Assembly: GCF_019320115.1 (NCBI RefSeq)
Contig: NC_089584.1
Coordinates: 74,059,533-74,123,532 of the forward strand
Source: Miscanthus floridulus
Lineage: Eukaryota; Streptophyta; Magnoliopsida; Poales; Poaceae
Reading direction: 5' to 3'
DNA length: 64,000 nucleotides
The notes under the pieces are model-generated. The model was not told the origin of the DNA and made no database searches. It worked only from the letters and a program-made list of their open reading frames with translations. Position 1 is the first letter of the stretch; every line of letters starts with the position of its first letter. The position numbers were made by a program, and so were the translations under genes. Shown here in pieces: positions 1-10,263 of the stretch.

Positions 1-1752
1 AAGAAAATCCTTGAAAAACCTTTGTGAAAATAATTTATGAAAATGCTAACATGATCCTAAGGTGGTGGTGTCCCGTGGGGCAATACTTGTGGTTAGCATG
101 TTTTCAAAGGTTTGCAAAAATTTGAAATCGGTGGCAAAATCTATGGGTTGGATCTTGGATTGGAATTCTGGGTTGATCCATTGTGTTTTGGACCATTTTT
201 TCAAATGGGTTGTGTAGCCCTTTGAATAAGCTTTCCGAAATGTCTAAGATCATCAAAATCGAAGTTCGGAGCTAAAAGTTATGGGCGTTTTAGTTTTCAC
301 GCCAAAATCTGAGAGCCCATACCAGAGCTCTAATTATAACTGGACGTTCGGAATATAATCGATTTTTAGTAGCTCCAAGCTGTAGGCTGAGAATCCACCG
401 GAGCTCCGCTTTGGAAACCGGAGGTTCGGTTCTGGGCGTTTTAGCCCCAAACGGTCAGATCTGATAGGGAGCTGTTGGGAGTCCGCCTACTGCGTGGACC
501 ATTGATGGGCCTTGGGTTTGTGTTGTGGACAGTGGCTGATTGGAGGATAAGGTGAGGGCCTTCTCCTACTCCTTTCCTCCACTCCACTCCTCCTCCCCTC
601 ATTCTTGCTCTTGGAGAAAAAGAGCTAGGGTTTTTCCCCACCTCTCTCTCTCAAGCTATGTGCTGAAAATTCCTAGGAGAGATTGAGTGCCCTATGTGGG
701 TGATGTTAAGATGTTGAAGATCCACCTCCTCCCCTTCCTCTCCCTCTCAAGCTTGGTGCCAATTTGAGTGAGGGATTGAGAGACCTAGTGTGTGCATCTG
801 AGGATTGCATTTGGTGGCACTAGAAAATCTTTGTGATTTAGGGATTTTTTGTTACTCTTGATGATTGCCATCACCTAGATGACTTGGTGGATTGAGGTCT
901 CCATTGTGAAGCCCATGTGAAGGTTGTGCGTGGCTCCAGAGAAGGATTTGTGAGGGGGTATCATGGTTGTCCCGCGGGAGATCGCGAAGAGCAACTCTAG
1001 TAGAGCGAGGTGTGAAGAGCGTCAAGTGGTCCGGCCGGGTCGAGTGCTAGAGCTCATGGTGAGCACTACACATGGGAGAGTGTGACTTTAGGGTCACCAC
1101 TAGCAAGAGGACCGGTGGCAACGTTGAGCTTGTCTCAATGGGGAGTAGGTGATTGGCAATATCACCAAACCTCGTGATAAAGTTCACCGTGTCATTATCT
1201 TCACGTTGGTTTGCTTACTCCCAACACAAGCTTGTTTTTTTATCTTTCATATACTGTGCTTGTGTTGTTGCTCTTGCGTAACTTGTTAGCTTGTGTAGCT
1301 TGCAAGTTGCTCTCTTTGCTTGTGTAGCATAGAAGTAGCTCTCATGAGTAACTAGTTGGCTTGTGTAGCCTTGCTAGTTACATTGCTTAGTTTGTGGAGC
1401 TAAGTAATTTGAGCTCTCTAGTTTGGCTTGTGTAGCCTTGCTAGTTGAGAAGTGCTAGTGTGTTTAGGCTTTGTGCGCTTTGCTCACTAGTATGTGTAGG
1501 AGCTCTCTCGTTGCTTAAGTACTAGTTGCATAGGTTTATGTGACCTTACAAACTAGAATTATTTAGGTGAGCTCTACCTAACCCGACACCTTAGTTACTC
1601 AATTAGAATCTTTTGTAAGGTTCTTGTGAACTTAGAGGTGTATAGTCTTGGCTAGACCAATTAGTTTAATTCCGCATTTGTTTCAGTTAACCTGTGTAAT
1701 TAATTTTAGAAAGAACTATTTATCCCCTCTAGTCTGCCATCTTAACCCTTCA
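1..1752 (+). repeat. Copia-type LTR, 3' part (5' end outside window)
   Basis: Long non-coding stretch that reads as an LTR in plus orientation. Its tail has the CCCCTCTAG box followed by a terminal CCCTTCA at 1752, a layout seen in the LTR ends of large grass Copia elements. Between about 1268 and 1445 the words GCTTGTGTAG and GCTTGTGTAGCC recur in a degenerate tandem. No primer-binding site follows at 1753, where PIF/Harbinger coding remnants begin abruptly. It is therefore a solo or truncated LTR that cuts the neighbouring transposase. The family assignment is inference from layout. Confidence 0.6.
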
Positions 1753-2225
1753 ACTGGCCTAATGATATTAGCTGCAAGGTTGCTCATACTAGCTAGTACT
1801 TTAGCAAACTTCCTACTTCATGTCTCTTTTAATCTCACAAAACGATCTTTAGCTTGTCTAATAGACTGAGGGGCACCAGCTATCCATAAAAACAGCCCTA
1901 AAGCCTCCACCGATGATATCTTCTCTGTGGACTTTAATCCAATGACTCCACAAGTAAATTATGAGGTTTATCAAACGCTGTCTTGTTCATCCTAAACATG
2001 TTGTAGCAAGAAGTCCTATTTTCTAGTGTTTTCATGACCCATTCCTATCCAGTTTCTGTAGCTACTCTCCTCTCCGATTGTTCATGTACGAGTCAAAGTA
2101 GTACATACCAATCATGCCAGCAATCATAGCAATTCTTCGCCTCCTCTTCAAATACCTCAAGTGAAACTCTTTTCGACCAGCCTTAGCCCTCATCCTCTTT
2201 TCGACGAACATCATACTCATCATCA
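1753..2225 (-). pseudogene. PIF/Harbinger transposase, N-terminal remnant
   Basis: Read on the minus strand in several frames, this stretch gives pieces typical of the N-terminal part of plant PIF/Harbinger DDE transposases. There is a basic segment RKEFHLRYLKRRRR near 2170-2210. Further on come WVMKTLEN-like and MNKTAF pieces near 1990-2050 and ISSVEALGLFLW near 1890-1930, then a GAPQS-like stretch. The frame is broken by several indels and stops, and the DDE catalytic part is missing because the Copia LTR starts at 1752. In an intact element this enzyme would cut and join DNA at the terminal inverted repeats. It lies in the same orientation as the Myb/SANT-like ORF at 2410-2828, its usual partner. 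Confidence 0.7.
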
Positions 2226-2409
2226 TTCACCTGTGTGCACACAAGAATAAAATGGACAGCAGCAAGATGTATAAAAATGTATAGCGTCAAGGTAATAAAA
2301 AATGCATCACTTAACAGCATCACACATTAAAAAGGTTCGCCAAACATTTAAAGGTTCACATGAACGTCATCACACATTGAAAGTTTCACTTAAGCTACTA
2401 CATCCAATC
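2226..2409 (-). other. Non-coding spacer between the two PIF/Harbinger ORF remnants
   Basis: AT-rich spacer with short direct repeats of a CATCACACATT-like word between about 2320 and 2430. I see no ORF or RNA gene. It probably represents the inter-ORF region of the PIF/Harbinger element. Confidence 0.4.
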
Positions 2410-2828
2410 ACTTAACATCATCACACACTTCTGTCCCGGCACCATCTCCTCAACCACAAAAGCCTTCCTTCATTGTGCTGATGTTGCAAAAGATCTTCCG
2501 GTTGTATTCATCTCGAAACAACTTTAGTAGCCATGAAGTACTCCTCTGTATCTTCAGTTGCCCCACACTCCACAGCCAACCTCTGACATCTTGCTACGTC
2601 TTCTTTGAACGAACTTGGAGCGAAGATTTTGTGTGCCTCCTTTCTGTCAGCCCCTTCGTCAGCTTGACCAATGTATCTGTAGTGCTCCTCCTCTTGCGGC
2701 TGCTGGTGCTCATTGGACCGTTGTCAAAGCCATCTCCATCTGCATCTTCACCTTCCTCATCCCCATCTGCATCTTCAGCAAATTGGCTTGTCCAGGGATA
2801 CATGAGGAGGATCCATGGCCGCGGGTGA
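2410..2828 (-). pseudogene. PIF/Harbinger Myb/SANT-like ORF remnant
   Basis: The minus strand gives an acidic linker (EDADGDEEGEDADGDG) at about 2730-2780. A basic stretch follows (SSRKRRSTTDT). After a +1 shift come pieces such as EYFMATK and DEYNRKIFCNISTMKEGF near 2460-2560. This order (acidic and basic linker, then an ATKLF/EYNRKIF-like segment) resembles the C-terminal half of the Myb/SANT-like ORF that accompanies PIF/Harbinger transposases and that was also domesticated in plant L10-interacting MYB proteins. The N-terminal Myb domain is absent: the sequence joins the CPL4-like gene at about 2829. At least two frameshifts and a stop show it is dead. A domesticated homologue cannot be excluded, but the adjoining transposase favours a transposon origin. 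Confidence 0.6.
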
Positions 2829-2830
2829 CT

Positions 2831-3928
2831 GGGAAATGAGAACTCTTGCTCGGACGGCCGGGACCACCGGAAACTTGCCGCCATTATCCACATCGGGTTG
2901 ACAAGAAACTTGCCGTTGTCCCATGCCCAACGCGCCTTGTCAGTCCGCGGATCCGCGCGACAACATGGGTGACCGTGGCGTCCGCGTCGGCTGCGTGGAC
3001 GGCGCCCAGCTGCTTGGCTAGCTTCAACATGGGGTGCTCCCTGGAGACGCCCTCGAGCGGAATGAGCCGGCTGAACGCCACCGTGCAGCCACGTAGCACC
3101 TCGCGCCGCACGGCCCTGATCACCTCCCTGACGTCGGAGCAGCGGCCACGGAGGACGGAGTCGAAGAACCCCTGGTGGACGCGCGTCAGGACCTGGAGCG
3201 CCACGGCCAGGGCGCCGTCATCTTCCCGCTCGTCGCGCCTCAGCTCCGCCAGGGAGTTCACCCCATAGCCGAACGTCCGGCAGCTATCGGCGAAGTAGAG
3301 GTACGTGTGCATCAGGATCAGGTTCTCCTGGTGGTCCGGCCAGACGTCGCTGGAGTCGTCGAGGATCACCACCGCGGCGGCCTCGGCGCCCGGGACGACG
3401 TCGAGGCTCTTGCTGTCCTGCCTGGTGGACTCGTCGCGGGACACGACCCTGCCGCCGAAGTAGGTGCCGTCCGGGTCCAGCAGCTTGACGACCGCCCTCG
3501 CGTAGTCCCGGTTGCCCAGTGTGTAGACGCACATCTCGAACATGGCGCTGGCTTGCTCCAGGAAACCCCGCGCGAACGGGCGCAGCTTGGTGAGCATGCG
3601 AAGGCGGGCGGAGCCCAACCGGAAGAGGCCGGCGGTGGGGTCAGACTTGGCGTGCCGCGTGAGCCCGTTGGTCGTCGAGCCCCGTGGAGTTGAGCAGCGT
3701 GTGGTCCAGGTCCAGTATGAGGGTAAGCTTCCTCGTGCGCAGGAGGGTCTCCAGATCGGACGCGCGCGGGATGCTCGTCGACGTCGAGGCCGGGACCGCC
3801 GCGGGGCCCTCGCGGATCTTCCCAGACGCGCCTCCTTCCGCTCCCCCCTCCTTCGTCGCGTCCAGGCCCAGGAAGGAGAGCACGCGGTGCGAGGGGCAGG
3901 GGGCGGCTCCTTCCGCGTCCTCCTCCAT
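2831..3928 (-). pseudogene. CPL4-like: RNA polymerase II CTD phosphatase-like 4 (FCP1 + BRCT), frameshifted
   Basis: Family role: a nuclear Ser/Thr phosphatase that removes phosphates from the heptad repeats of the RNA polymerase II C-terminal tail. The reading starts at the ATG at 3928 (MEEDAEG...), followed by SHRVLSFLGLD and KLTLILDLDHTLLNS. That last piece holds the DxDxT catalytic motif at 3699-3713. After a frameshift near 3668-3676 the frame continues with MLTKLRPFARGFLEQ, FEMCVYTLGN, YFGGRVVSRDES and VVILDDSSDVW, the second catalytic DD. It then gives a BRCT region (QLGAVHAADADATVTHVV). A second frameshift near 2945-2962 leads to DKARWAWDNGKFLVNPMW and FRWSRPSEQEFSFP, the usual C-terminus. 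The open frame also runs about 96 codons upstream of 3928. Between the shifts there are no stops and the coding sequence is very GC-rich, so decay is recent or the indels are assembly errors. The stop is lost: the last frame runs on to 2594 through the PIF remnant. Confidence 0.8.
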
Positions 3929-4300
3929 TGCCCCGCAAACGAATCCGGGGTCCGGCGGACAGCGCGCGTCGCCGTCGCCGTTCCCTCCTTGCTTGATCGT
4001 GCTCTTGCGGCGGCGACAGCGGCGGCGGCCGGGGAACGCCAAAACGAAACGAGCGCGGGCGTTGGAGAGCGGCGGCCGCGGAAGGCAGCTGTCGTTGTGC
4101 CGCTGCCCCTGCCCCTGCCCGTCTTCGCGGCTCCTCGCAGTTGAAGCCGAAGCCACTGCCACTGCGGATGGAAAAGGGAAAAGCGGCTCCTTGCAGTGGA
4201 AGCTTGTGAGGCCCAACTCTCCCAGTTGTACCCGAGGCCCAGTAGAGTGCAGCCCAACTCACCCAGCCAACGCAACCGCAGGCCTGAACTAATGAGCCAG
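3929..4300 (-). promoter_or_regulatory. Upstream region / probable 5' UTR of the CPL4-like gene
   Basis: GC-rich, purine/pyrimidine-biased sequence directly upstream of the chosen ATG at 3928. The same frame stays open to an in-frame ATG at 4216, but this extra part is low-complexity and rich in Ser, Arg and Gly, unlike a conserved domain. I therefore read it as leader rather than protein. No clear TATA box is visible for the minus strand. Confidence 0.4.
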
Positions 4301-4997
4301 TGTTTTTTATAAGTTTTCTCAGATTTGATCATATGGTGCTGTAAGTTGGCACGTGGAGAAGTGTAGGCAACCTCGAGTTGAATAAGCCTCTGCCCTTCTG
4401 TAGATTCAGTTAAACGACCATTGCATCTCTCATCCCTGTCTTATGTTAAGTGTCATGATGGCCGGATGCATATGTTATATGTGAGGGGGCAATTGTTTCC
4501 CATTTCATGTAGTAGGAGTAGAGGAAAATAATGTTTTTACAAGCAGTAGGGGCTGCAAACGAAAAAACATGAATGGGGATCAATTGACATCCCCGTGTGC
4601 ATATGGGGACCTTGTACAGAATGCAGAGGAACTACTCTGCTCTGATGTAGCACATCCACCTTGATTGCTTCAGTGCCCGGTCCGTTTCCCTTCCAAATAT
4701 TCCTTGTTGTGTATATGATGATTTGTATTCGGCGATGGTCTAGTGGTTGTGTCCTTGCTCCCCTGCACATTGTTGACCACCATGTTTACCAAGCGTTTGT
4801 TGTGATTCTGTTAGGTTGCTCTAGGAGGCAGGCAACCATATTCCATACCGCTCTTGAGTCTTGAGTAATTGCTTCCGTTTGCAACATGAACACAGGCAAA
4901 CGGAATTACGGAACAAACGTGCCTACATCGGAGACCACCGAGTCCGAGTCCATTGCTTGACTCGGAAACAAGCTACTCCAGCCCAGCCGCCCAGGCC
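4301..4997. other. Intergenic DNA upstream of the CPL4-like gene
   Basis: AT/GC-mixed sequence with no convincing ORF. An imperfect inverted repeat (CCGTTTG near 4876 and CAAACGG near 4898) and repeated CCGAGTC words near 4937-4970 lie just before the plus-strand TATA box. It may be a bidirectional upstream region of low copy. Confidence 0.35.
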
Positions 4998-5006
4998 CTA
5001 TAAAAG
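4998..5006 (+). promoter_or_regulatory. Plus-strand TATA box (CTATAAAAG)
   Basis: A consensus plant TATA box preceded by a GCCCAGCCGCCCAGGCCC-rich stretch. It faces away from the CPL4-like gene. Any gene it served is now cut by the insertions that begin at 5191. Confidence 0.45.
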
Positions 5007-5024
5007 GAAGAGACAACCCTGCGA

Positions 5025-5190
5025 GCGATTCTCTGGAGTCTCAAGCAAACCAGGTTTGGTGGCTGCATCTTCTCCGGTTCGTTGCCGAAGTTGAAGACGA
5101 TACCCATCTGAAATACAAAATAAATCTGTACGTGAAAGGCCCCTACCTGACGTGCCAACTGTTGGAAGATTCAGTTATGACAATTGCTAG
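5025..5190 (+). other. Protein-like open stretch cut by a hAT-like insertion
   Basis: One plus-strand frame stays open from before 5025 to the insertion at 5191 and reads like real protein: FVAEVEDDTHLKYKINLYV followed by KGPYLTCQLLEDSVMTIA. A CAG ending near 5051 could be a splice acceptor, which would make 5052-5190 an exon. I do not recognise the family. There is no ATG at its start. It lies about 20-190 bases after the TATA box, so it could be the first exon or leader of a gene destroyed by the insertions, or a captured gene piece. Length and composition alone do not prove coding. Confidence 0.35.
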
Positions 5191-5785
5191 TAAAGATGGC
5201 AACGGGTCGGGTTCGGGGCGGGTGGAGCGTCCATGGACCCGCCCTTGAAACCCGACAAGGAAACCCGAACCCGCCCCAAACCCTGTTAGGGGGAAATCCA
5301 ACCCCGCCCCGAACCCACCGGATCCCCGAAACGCGACGAGGGACCCGAGACCCGGGACCGTAGACCGTGAATCCGTAGGGCCACAGGCGATTGGTGGTGG
5401 AGGAGGATCAGGGGGCAGATGGCACACGACATAGGAGTGGAGGACCCGACGTGGCGGCGTCCGGCGAGCCACGTCCGGTCGTCCTCGTGACCTCGTTAGG
5501 GCACTAGAAGCAGGGGTAGCGGCGAATCGACGCCTGACGGAGGGCCGTCGGGACGGTGTGGACTAGCGGATGGAGGCGGACCGGCGGACGCGGTGAATCG
5601 GCGATGGGCGGTGCGCCTGTGTGGCCGTGCGGTGCGGGCGCGGAGTGCGGCTCAGCCGCTGCGGCTGCCGGCTGGAGTGGCCGAGTGGGAAGAGGACAGG
5701 AGAGGACACCCAGTCTTACATATAACTAGTGCCCTAACGAGGACAGGAGTGACCCGTTTCGGGTCCCCGAACCCGCAAACCCGCG
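5191..5785. mobile_element. hAT-like non-autonomous element, left part
   Basis: Very GC-rich DNA that begins TAAAGATGGCAACGGGTCGG. The reverse complement of its other end at 24365 begins TAAGGATAGCAGCGGGTCGG, giving a terminal inverted repeat of about 27 bp with a few mismatches. Candidate 8-bp target duplications ATTGCTAG (5183-5190) and ATGCCTAG (24366-24373) match at 6 of 8 positions. A 17-bp internal inverted repeat joins 5491-5507 with 5726-5742. No transposase is seen. Gypsy A is inserted at 5785/5786. Assignment to hAT rests on TIR style and TSD length. Confidence 0.6.
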
Positions 5786-6922
5786 TGTAACACCCCTGGT
5801 GTTAAGCATCACTAAAACTTGAGCATGTCATTATCATGCATGATAAGCATCCATGGTAGTCAACTAAGCTTTGCATCCACTAAAATCAATATAAAATTGC
5901 TAGCAATGCAATGCATGTGTGATGCATTGAGTTCAAGCAAAAAAATCTCTTTTAAGGTACTTTGCGACCTTCTATTTTTGAATTTCACCAACATACTTGA
6001 AATTATGCTCTAATAAACTTTGAGGTGTAAAGTCGGTGCTTTACACTAGTGCCAAGTATGGAGTATGAATTCAAGTCCAAACTTCTAAAATTTGAGCTAC
6101 AAATGTGAATTCAAAATGTGATTTCAACACAACCATTTTTGGCTAAGTTGTGGATTTCAACATTTAAGTTCCATTTTGGGGAATTTATTAAAATGAACTT
6201 CTCAAATAAACTTGCTTCAACCATTGTATCATTGATTGGTACAAAGATTGTACTAACCAATCGTGGTTTTGGTTGAGATTTTTGTCAACTAATTAATCAC
6301 CAATTAATTCACCTAAGATGCTAAGTTAATCACTTTTTCAAAACCCTAGACTGAATTTGCTTTTTTAGTTTCAAAGTACTCCTGTTTGGAAACCAAGATC
6401 TTGAAAACTAGTGAGTTTTTTATATCAGTTCCTTAAGCAAAGTTGGAACCTGCATGAAGATGAACATGCCTTGTTCTTGGAGAATCTTGAGTTGATGTTT
6501 GGAATCTAGAGAAAAAGAGGAGAGAAGATCAGGCTTCAGGCGGTACTGTTCATCACCGGCAACCTGCCTGCTTCACCGGCGAGCCACCGCCCTCCAGCAC
6601 CGCCTTTGCGTGCGTGGACATGCAGCAGTTGCCATGTTAGAGCTCAAGCAGGAGCCGGCAACCGCGCCCTCGTCGACCTTGCCGTTATTAGCCCGAGCTG
6701 GACACCGTTCTCCTCTTTCCCTCTCTCTGCCGCCACCATCGAGCTCACTCTCGCCGGCCAAAATTCCTCGCCACCAGTCACCCACTGCATGATTGCTCTT
6801 GCAGTTAAGTCCACCTGTCCTTGCGCAATTGTTGAGCCCGCTCAAAGCGCCTCGCTCCGCTGGTGTTGCCTGCGCCGCCGCTTCTTGCCGCGGTAGCTCG
6901 TCAGCGCCACCACACACCCCTC

Positions 6923-8229
6923 TATTAATGGTTGTTAATGTCAATTATAAATCATCAACATAGCCTACATATATGCTTAATTCCATCACCAAACATAGTT
7001 ATAGGGTTTGATTCTAACAAGTTCCACGAGTTTTGGTGCTATCACTTGTCTCGCAGGATATTTTTTTTTCACAAAACAAAACTATCTCAAATTATGAATT
7101 AGAGTGCACCATTGCGAAGAGCTCGTCGAGCTGATCGAAACGGATATATTATTTGCTATATTGGGAGCTCGGAATGAAAATATATAAATTTCGCAAATAA
7201 AAGAAAAACTCCACATTATGAGCTGCGGGATTTTAATGAGATATGGTGAAAATTTTAGTACCAATGAGGCTATTCAGAGGGGAATGTTGCCCGGCGCCCC
7301 TCATAAATTGCAGCCCCTATCCCCCTCCCTCAACAGATCCTTGAAACCCTAATTCATATCCCTCATTCGGATCAACACACACCAGAAGGATTAGGTCTAG
7401 AGCTCTCCAATGTAGTAGATTAGTAGCTCGGAAGTGAGGGTCGAGTTGGGCTTCCGGATCTAGTCTTGGAGGCTAGGCAAAGCCTTGTATCTTCATTTTT
7501 ACATCTTGTAAGACTTATTATTAATTTATCATATTATTATCTACATGACTATACTTACTTTGAATATATATCTTGCTTAGTTATTGTTATCATTACTTTT
7601 GTGTGCGGGTTCATAGAGCGCTTAGCCTGCTAGTTTACCGGTTAGGCTAAGTAGCCGAGTCTCGTGTAAGCATGGTGCTTATACAATGCTCTGCCTGTGA
7701 GTGCACCATGTTCTCTAGTTGGGTGGTAGCAGCAGGAGGTGACAACCCCATCTATCCTTTGTAGTCCACTCCGAATTGAGCAAGTTCTTAAACTGTAGGA
7801 CCGTAGTCGCGTCAGTAGAGTTATCTATTGAGGGTGCTCTACCATCTAAGTGGCATCCCAAAGTGCACAAAAATAGAGTTAGTCTTAGGTATAGTTGGGT
7901 GTATATATACTTTAACCATGTAATAGGAATATCATAGGAATCTACCTCACCTGTCGTTCTCCCGAGTTGACTAATTTATATTATTTTAGTGATCTATCCC
8001 CTGAGTATCATTATGCTTTATTCCTATCATTACATTCACCCCTGCTTTAACTAGCTGGTATGTTGATTAGTAGACATTCCTTTGTTATCCAATAAATCTT
8101 TACTCCATTGTTTCCCCGTGGTAAAATATAAATAACGATACCTGTAATACTCCTGGTAAAATGCTACAATAGTATTCTGTGCGCTTGCAGAATCCTTCAT
8201 ATTCTATTTGCACTTAATAAATACCAACA
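6923..8229 (+). mobile_element. Solo LTR of family F (copy 1)
   Basis: Starts TATTAATGG (a decayed TGTTGACGG), ends ACCAACA, and is flanked by perfect CCCTC pentamers at 6918-6922 and 8230-8234. The uninterrupted site is seen in the other LTR of Gypsy A near 21420. It is similar to the F copies at 12217, 42919 and 45652. There is no internal coding region, so it is the product of LTR-LTR recombination after insertion. Confidence 0.85.
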
Positions 8230-9946
8230 CCCTCCACCGTGGCCAGCTCGCTTCGGTGAGCCGCTCGTTCAACCGCCTATAGTTCCGAGCTCTCCTTGAT
8301 GCTGTGATGCTAGTATGCTTGACCGTTGATCGTGTCTTGGCTAGGGTTCGCCGAAATGCCGCCACCATCGTCAAGCTAGCTCCGGCTTGACTCCAACTCA
8401 ACCAGCTAGCTGTTGAAGTCATGGTGAGCACCATGGAGCTATCTGTGCCCTCAGTTTAATCTCTACCGCTTTGTCGTCACTGGAACGTGTAGCGCCGCTG
8501 AGCTACTATGGCTGCGGACGAACGCGCTGCTGACCCTAACTCATTCGATTAGCTACTGCGTCAAGTTCGCATGAGTGCGGGGACTACATAGGTGACCTCC
8601 CCATCATGGCTAATCCTACCGCTGGCCATGTCCACCACGCTGGAGCACCACCGTGCCGCCATGGTCGGCGTCGTGCTTGCCGCGAAACCCTAGTTGCTCA
8701 TTTAGTGCCTTAGATCGATGCGCCATCTTGCCCTAAGCAAGTTGGTGTCCTTGCCGTCGCCGATGACATCGCCCGCGATGATTTTTCACCGGTCAACAAC
8801 GGTGTTTGCCGCGGTCAGTGTGGAAACACTGTGCCATGGACCTAGGGCCCCTTTGTTAGTCTTAGTCACTAGCAGGGGTCTGGGTGCAAAATGATTTACT
8901 TCGGTTTATTCTTTTCTAGAAATGATTAATATGTACTGATCTTGTTTAATTCATAGGAAAATATAGGAATGTTATAAATTATGATTTTTTTGTGAGCTTA
9001 TCTTTGTATGCTTTACCTAGGAAAAATATGAAATGGTGAAATTCAATAGTTTTTGCATGCTTAAAAATCACCTCTTTTAATTAATAAATAGACCTTCCAT
9101 GATTTTTATAGGCTAAAATATTTATGTATTAATCATGAAACTTTTTGTTTAAATGTTATGTGCAATAACCTATCTCCACAAAAAATTTGGTGCTGTTTTG
9201 ATAAATTTTAGTTATCCACTTATTTACATGCCTTAATTAATTAATTAATTAATGCTTAATTGATTAGAATTATCACAACATGACTTGAGTGTACTTTTGG
9301 ATTGACTATAGACCTTGGTACACCAAACACCTTTGATGTTCCATGACAAGTTAATTACTTGTTGTTGAGCTCATAATCAACTCGTTAATAATAATAAACA
9401 AATGTTGTGTTGTGAATAATTAACCTAACTTAATGCGAAGGAAAGTTGTACTCAAGTTAGTTACTCTTGCTGATCATCATAAACCATGTTATGTATGGCA
9501 TCATTTTAAATCATGCATATTTACTTACGTTTAGTGATCGAGAGTGTAATTTTATTGTTGAGCAAGTCCCAGAAGTGGATTTCTTGTCAGTGGAGTAGGT
9601 TATCTTATCTATTGTTTTCTAAAGTGCCTGACAACCCCAACATCACAAGAAAGCCCTAGAGCATAAACCCATTTCCTTGTGCTTTACAAATATTATTCAC
9701 ATAAGTCTAATGCTTGTTGCATTTAAGTAAATAGGAGTTGGTTGAATACTATTTGCTGCATGTTTGCCTTGATATTCCAATAATTATCCTTGTCACCGTG
9801 TTTGTTATAGTAGTTTTTATAATGCTTAGCCTTGCTTAGTTGATGAGAGTTGAGTAATGAGTTAAGTTATGGTTCTATACTCAGGAATGACCCTGAGGTT
9901 TAATGATGATCATGAATTTAATTTGAGACCGGGTGGACTCTTTGCT

Positions 9947-9972
9947 TACGTCAAGAATGGTGTCTTGACGTA
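9947..9972 (+). promoter_or_regulatory. Conserved LTR hairpin, copy in 5' LTR of Gypsy A
   Basis: Ten-base arms TACGTCAAGA and TCTTGACGTA around loop ATGGTG. The same position in the 3' LTR (23188-23213) has one C-to-T change that still allows a G-U pair. Gypsy D (56546-56567) has different outer arm bases that still pair. It is probably a structured RNA or protein-binding element of the LTR. Confidence 0.5.
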
Positions 9973-10240
9973 GTGCCCCGCTTGTGTCAATTGAGGACCG
10001 TACCATTGTTGACCTATCATGTTTGAGACTTTGTAGTACTAGCCACATACTCTGGTAAGCCTAATACCTTGGCTATGCCATTATGTGAAAAGATAACTGC
10101 GCACTGGGAGTGGGAGATGGCGAGAGTCACGTGTACCCATCCTGTGAATCTGTTCGGGGCGGTGCAGGGAGGTGGAGTACTGTATTCTCGGGTAGCGTAG
10201 ACTAGTTTATGTTTTGGAGGATCCTTGGGAAGGGTTGATA

Positions 10241-10263
10241 TATGTAGGTCCAGGACCTACATA
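10241..10263 (+). promoter_or_regulatory. Conserved LTR palindrome, copy in 5' LTR of Gypsy A
   Basis: Perfect palindrome with 11-base arms TATGTAGGTCC around one A. It is identical at 23482-23504 in the 3' LTR and recognisable but eroded near 56262-56287 in Gypsy D. Such symmetry suggests binding by a dimeric factor or an RNA hairpin; the function is unknown. Confidence 0.45.

Noticed and set aside
3175..4292. Long open frames on the plus strand (172-202 codons).
   Set aside because: They are antisense shadows of the GC-rich CPL4-like gene. The minus strand has family motifs and these do not.
4727..4745. TGGTCTAGTGG matches the tRNA/SINE A-box consensus.
   Set aside because: No B-box (GGTTCGANTCC) at the right distance, no cloverleaf and no A-rich SINE tail.
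6499..6896. GC-rich open frames on both strands in the Gypsy A LTR.
   Set aside because: The same region in the 3' LTR (21010-21420) and in Gypsy D does not keep the frames; it is LTR DNA.
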